Assembly (NCBI GenBank): GCA_900314455.1
Contig: OMVI01000093.1
Span: 1-64,000 of the forward strand
From: an uncultured Prevotella sp.
GTDB taxonomy: Bacteria; Bacteroidota; Bacteroidia; Bacteroidales; Bacteroidaceae
Length of the DNA: 64,000 nucleotides
Direction of reading: 5' to 3'
This document shows positions 61,525 to 64,000 of the stretch, in pieces (position 1 is the first letter of the stretch; each line of letters begins with the position of its first letter). The notes below the pieces were generated by a model. That model was not told the origin of the DNA. It ran no database searches and saw only the letters and a list, made by a program, of their open reading frames with translations. The position numbers and the translations under genes were made by a program.

Positions 61525-63219
61525 ATGGACTGGTTAATAGATTTATTCGCCCAACAAGACTCCGTGGCGCACATAGCGCTGCTCTATTCACTTGTAATAG
61601 CAATCGGAGTACTTCTTGGAAAAGTTAAAATCGGTGGCATATCGCTTGGTGTCACCTTCGTATTGTTTGTCGGCATCCTCGCCGGCCATATCGGTTTTAC
61701 AGCTCCCCTGCCAATAATGAACTTCCTTCAGGACTTCGGACTTATCCTCTTTGTATTCATGATAGGTCTGCAAGTAGGTCCAGGCTTCTTCGAAAGCTTC
61801 GGTAAGGGCGGTTTGAAACTCAACATGCTGGCAACCCTCGGTGTACTTCTCAACATCGGAGTGATGTTTGCCTGCTACTTCATCTTTTTCGATACAAGCG
61901 ACCCGAAGAACCTTCCTATGATGGTTGGAACGCTCTATGGCGCCGTGACCAACACCCCTGGACTTGGTGCAGCTAGTGAAGCGCTCCACAGTGTCTTCCC
62001 CAACGGCTTCAACTTCAACATCGCTTCTGCCTACGCTTGCGCCTATCCGCTTGGCGTACTTGGTATTATAGGGGCGTCTTTGGCAGTGAAATACTTCTTC
62101 CATGTCGACTTTAAGGAAGAGAACGAGAAGATGATGGAGAAGGAATCGGCTGACCCGCACGTCAAGCCACACGTCATGTACCTCAAGGTTGCCAACACAT
62201 ACATTGCCGGAAGAACCCTTTCACAGATTTCAGAGTTCCTCAACCGCGACATCGTCTGCACCCGTATCCTCCATGAAGGAAAGCTCAGCGTGCCCCGTCG
62301 CGACACCAAATTCGAGATGGGCGACGAGGTTTTGGTAGCCTGTGCGGAAAGCGACGCCGAGGCTATACAGGCTTTCATCGGTCCTACTATAGACGATCAT
62401 TGGGTTGAAAGTCCTACCGCCCAGCAGATGGTTAGCCGCAAAGTGATTGTCACTAACACAGCCATGAACGGTAAGAGTCTTGGCAAGATGCACTTCTCAA
62501 GCCTTTACGGAGTCAACATAACACGTATAACCCGCCAGGGCATGGAGCTCTTCGCAAGCCGCAGCCACCACTTCCACGTAGGCGACCGCATCACTGTCGT
62601 CGGTCCGGAGGAGAACGTCAATCGTGTAGCAGAGATGATGGGAAACCAGGAAAGGAAACTGAACATGCCGAACATAGCAACCATTTTCATCGGCATCATT
62701 GTCGGTATCATCTTCGGAAGCCTTCCTTTCTCAATTCCGGGAATGCCCGTTCCGCTGAGGCTCGGTCTCGCCGGCGGTCCGCTTATCATAGCAATCCTAG
62801 TCGGTCGCTTCGGTTATCGAATGGGACTGAACACCTATATGACAACATCAGCCAACATGATGCTTCGCGAATTCGGACTTGTACTGTTCCTTGCGTCAGT
62901 CGGTATTAAGGCAGGCGACGGCTTCTGGCAGACCGTTGTAGCCGGAGACGGACTGAAATATGTCGGTACCGGTTTCCTCATTACAGTCATCCCAATTCTC
63001 ATTGTCGCCATAATAGCATATAAGAAGTTCCACTTCGGCTACTTCACGATAATGGGAATGATAGCCGGAACATACACCGACCCACCAGCACTTGCCTACG
63101 CCAACTCCGTTTGCCTTGGTGAGTCGTCAGCTATCGGCTACTCCACCGTGTATCCTCTGAGCATGTTCCTGCGAATATTTACCGCACAGATAATAGTCCT
63201 ATTCTGCTGTGGAGTGTGA
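61525..63219 (+). CDS. AspT/YidE-type putative transporter
   Basis: A 564-residue inner-membrane protein of the aspartate:alanine exchanger family. Two five-to-six-helix halves (about 10-190 and 375-560) flank two cytoplasmic TrkA_C (RCK_C) domains at about 215-365. Visible pieces are GTLYGAVTNTPGLGAASEA (the duplicated pore motif) and GMIAGTYTDPPALAYAN. Members exchange amino acids or dicarboxylates; the substrate here is unknown. The RCK_C pair suggests ligand control of transport. Promoter at 61451; the start codon is the only reasonable one. Confidence 0.9.
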   Translation: MDWLIDLFAQQDSVAHIALLYSLVIAIGVLLGKVKIGGISLGVTFVLFVGILAGHIGFTAPLPIMNFLQDFGLILFVFMIGLQVGPGFFESFGKGGLKLNMLATLGVLLNIGVMFACYFIFFDTSDPKNLPMMVGTLYGAVTNTPGLGAASEALHSVFPNGFNFNIASAYACAYPLGVLGIIGASLAVKYFFHVDFKEENEKMMEKESADPHVKPHVMYLKVANTYIAGRTLSQISEFLNRDIVCTRILHEGKLSVPRRDTKFEMGDEVLVACAESDAEAIQAFIGPTIDDHWVESPTAQQMVSRKVIVTNTAMNGKSLGKMHFSSLYGVNITRITRQGMELFASRSHHFHVGDRITVVGPEENVNRVAEMMGNQERKLNMPNIATIFIGIIVGIIFGSLPFSIPGMPVPLRLGLAGGPLIIAILVGRFGYRMGLNTYMTTSANMMLREFGLVLFLASVGIKAGDGFWQTVVAGDGLKYVGTGFLITVIPILIVAIIAYKKFHFGYFTIMGMIAGTYTDPPALAYANSVCLGESSAIGYSTVYPLSMFLRIFTAQIIVLFCCGV

Positions 63220-63298
63220 CGAATCCTACCCTTTCTCAAATTCTACTATAATCTACAAAGTTCATTTTCACCACCCGACCTACATAACAAGACTACCA

Positions 63299-64000
63299 AT
63301 GAAGAAAGCAAAACTAATTCTGACACTCCTACTAATCGCTTTCATCGCCAACGACGCCATAGCCCAGCGCTATCCGTTCCAAGTTTCCTACCTCCCGGCA
63401 AACGAGCGCGCGAGGGACTTATGCCATCGCCTGACTCTCGACGAGAAGATAAAGCTCATGATGGACCGCTCCCCTGCAATTCCACGGCTCGGTGTTCCGG
63501 AGTTCCAGTGGTGGAATGAAGCACTCCACGGAGTAGGCCGCAACGGCTTCGCCACAGTCTTTCCCGTCACCATAGGTATGGCAGCATCGTTCAACGATGA
63601 CCTTGTCTTTGATGTATTCAATGCCGTCAGCGACGAGGCAAGGGCAAAGAACAACGCCGCACGTCACTCCGGACACATCGACCGCTATCAAGGAGTATCG
63701 TTCTGGACGCCAAACATCAACATATTTCGTGACCCACGGTGGGGACGCGGACAGGAAACATACGGTGAGGACCCATATCTGACAACGAAGATGGGACTCG
63801 CCGTGGTGCGCGGACTTCAAGGCGACGAACCCGACAAGCGGAAACTGCTTGCCTGCGCAAAGCATTTTGCCGTGCACAGCGGGCCTGAATGGAACCGCCA
63901 CTCTTTCAACTTGGAGAACCTTTCGCCACGTGATTTGTGGGAAACGTACCTCCCAGCCTTCAAGTCACTTGTACAGGACGGCAACGTAGCGGAAGTTATG
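63299..64000 (+). CDS. Glycoside hydrolase family 3 protein, 5' part (runs off the window)
   Basis: It begins with ATG at 63299 and is open for 234 codons to the window edge. A signal peptide (1-22, ending DAIAQ) precedes the GH3 N-terminal barrel: RLGVPEFQWWNEALHGVGR, NIFRDPRWGRGQETYGEDP and LLACAKHFAVHSGPEWNR. This set is typical of beta-xylosidase/alpha-arabinofuranosidase-type GH3 in Bacteroidota. The catalytic Asp motif (SDxxA-like) lies beyond the edge, so activity cannot be checked. Exported, probably for hemicellulose degradation. Confidence 0.9.
   Translation, partial: MKKAKLILTLLLIAFIANDAIAQRYPFQVSYLPANERARDLCHRLTLDEKIKLMMDRSPAIPRLGVPEFQWWNEALHGVGRNGFATVFPVTIGMAASFNDDLVFDVFNAVSDEARAKNNAARHSGHIDRYQGVSFWTPNINIFRDPRWGRGQETYGEDPYLTTKMGLAVVRGLQGDEPDKRKLLACAKHFAVHSGPEWNRHSFNLENLSPRDLWETYLPAFKSLVQDGNVAEVM

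Noticed and set aside
1-64000. tRNA, rRNA or insertion sequences
   Set aside because: I looked in all gaps over 70 bases and saw no T-loop/CCA pattern, no rRNA-like sequence, and no transposase or terminal repeat with target duplication. A dedicated tRNA search could still find something missed by eye.

Overview
The window reads as a contiguous piece of a chromosome from the Bacteroidota, most likely the family Prevotellaceae. The evidence is: Bacteroidota-type promoters (a -33 TTTG about 20 bases before a -7 TAnnTTTG) in front of most transcription units; family-typical genes (DUF4468, DUF3098, DUF4293, the Bacteroidota form of RpoZ, Porin_10, a PorT-like barrel, a gliding-motility/type IX C-terminal domain); and conserved gene blocks such as ftsX-DUF3098-uppP-truB-queA-folK and bamD-rpoZ-DUF4293. 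It is mostly housekeeping DNA. I see no rRNA, tRNA, insertion sequence, prophage or CRISPR array.

Layout. 0-7 kb: a secreted endonuclease I with a type IX-like C-terminus, an AlbA_2 regulator, NADP isocitrate dehydrogenase, a secreted phytase-like esterase and a sodium/solute symporter, then a 0.8 kb repeat-rich gap. 7-15 kb: an AraC-type HTH protein, a dipeptidyl-peptidase III, an AlkD-like protein, a run Fur-purA-hisS-SGNH esterase, and a second Fur protein. 15-22.4 kb, minus strand: hisGDC, an ABC-F ATPase, engB, ispH. 22.5 kb: rpsO with a long structured leader. 23-28 kb, minus strand: the ftsX...folK operon. 28-34 kb: a radical SAM protein, a CE2-like esterase and a very large protein with two receiver-like domains fused to the ATP-grasp half of PEP synthase. 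34-35.7 kb: an island of decaying genes. 35.7-41 kb, minus strand: a UDP-GlcNAc 2-epimerase homologue missing catalytic residues, an SPFH/NfeD pair, an M48 lipoprotein protease and a MATE pump. 41.6-43.3 kb: bamD-rpoZ-DUF4293. 43.4-51 kb: uvrB, then a tight run DUF4468, a small membrane protein, porin, menA, an HD protein and a guanine-deaminase-like protein. 51-56 kb, minus strand: LysM/periplasmic-binding lipid-envelope protein, PorT-like barrel, POT peptide transporter, metallophosphoesterase. 56-64 kb: a type IX cargo-like protein, uvrA, nudC, a zinc-ribbon membrane protein, an AspT-type transporter and the start of a GH3 glycosidase that runs off the edge.

Most of the unexplained structure is in the gaps. 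Three families of intergenic repeats recur: (1) AT-rich elements built as hairpin, iterons of AAAAATAAATTAAAAATC in both orientations, hairpin (four copies); (2) GC-rich REP-like palindromes (four copies, two of them about 110 bases long); (3) palindromes built on CCCCTCC..GGAGGGG. The protein-level oddities I rate highest are the epimerase homologue with three of four catalytic positions changed, the receiver-receiver-ATP-grasp fusion without the phosphohistidine domain, and the in-frame low-complexity insertion in IspH.

Starts were moved downstream of the longest open frame wherever the first TTG/ATG lies in a recognisable -7 or -33 box. All family assignments come from reading the translated sequence; no database search was possible.
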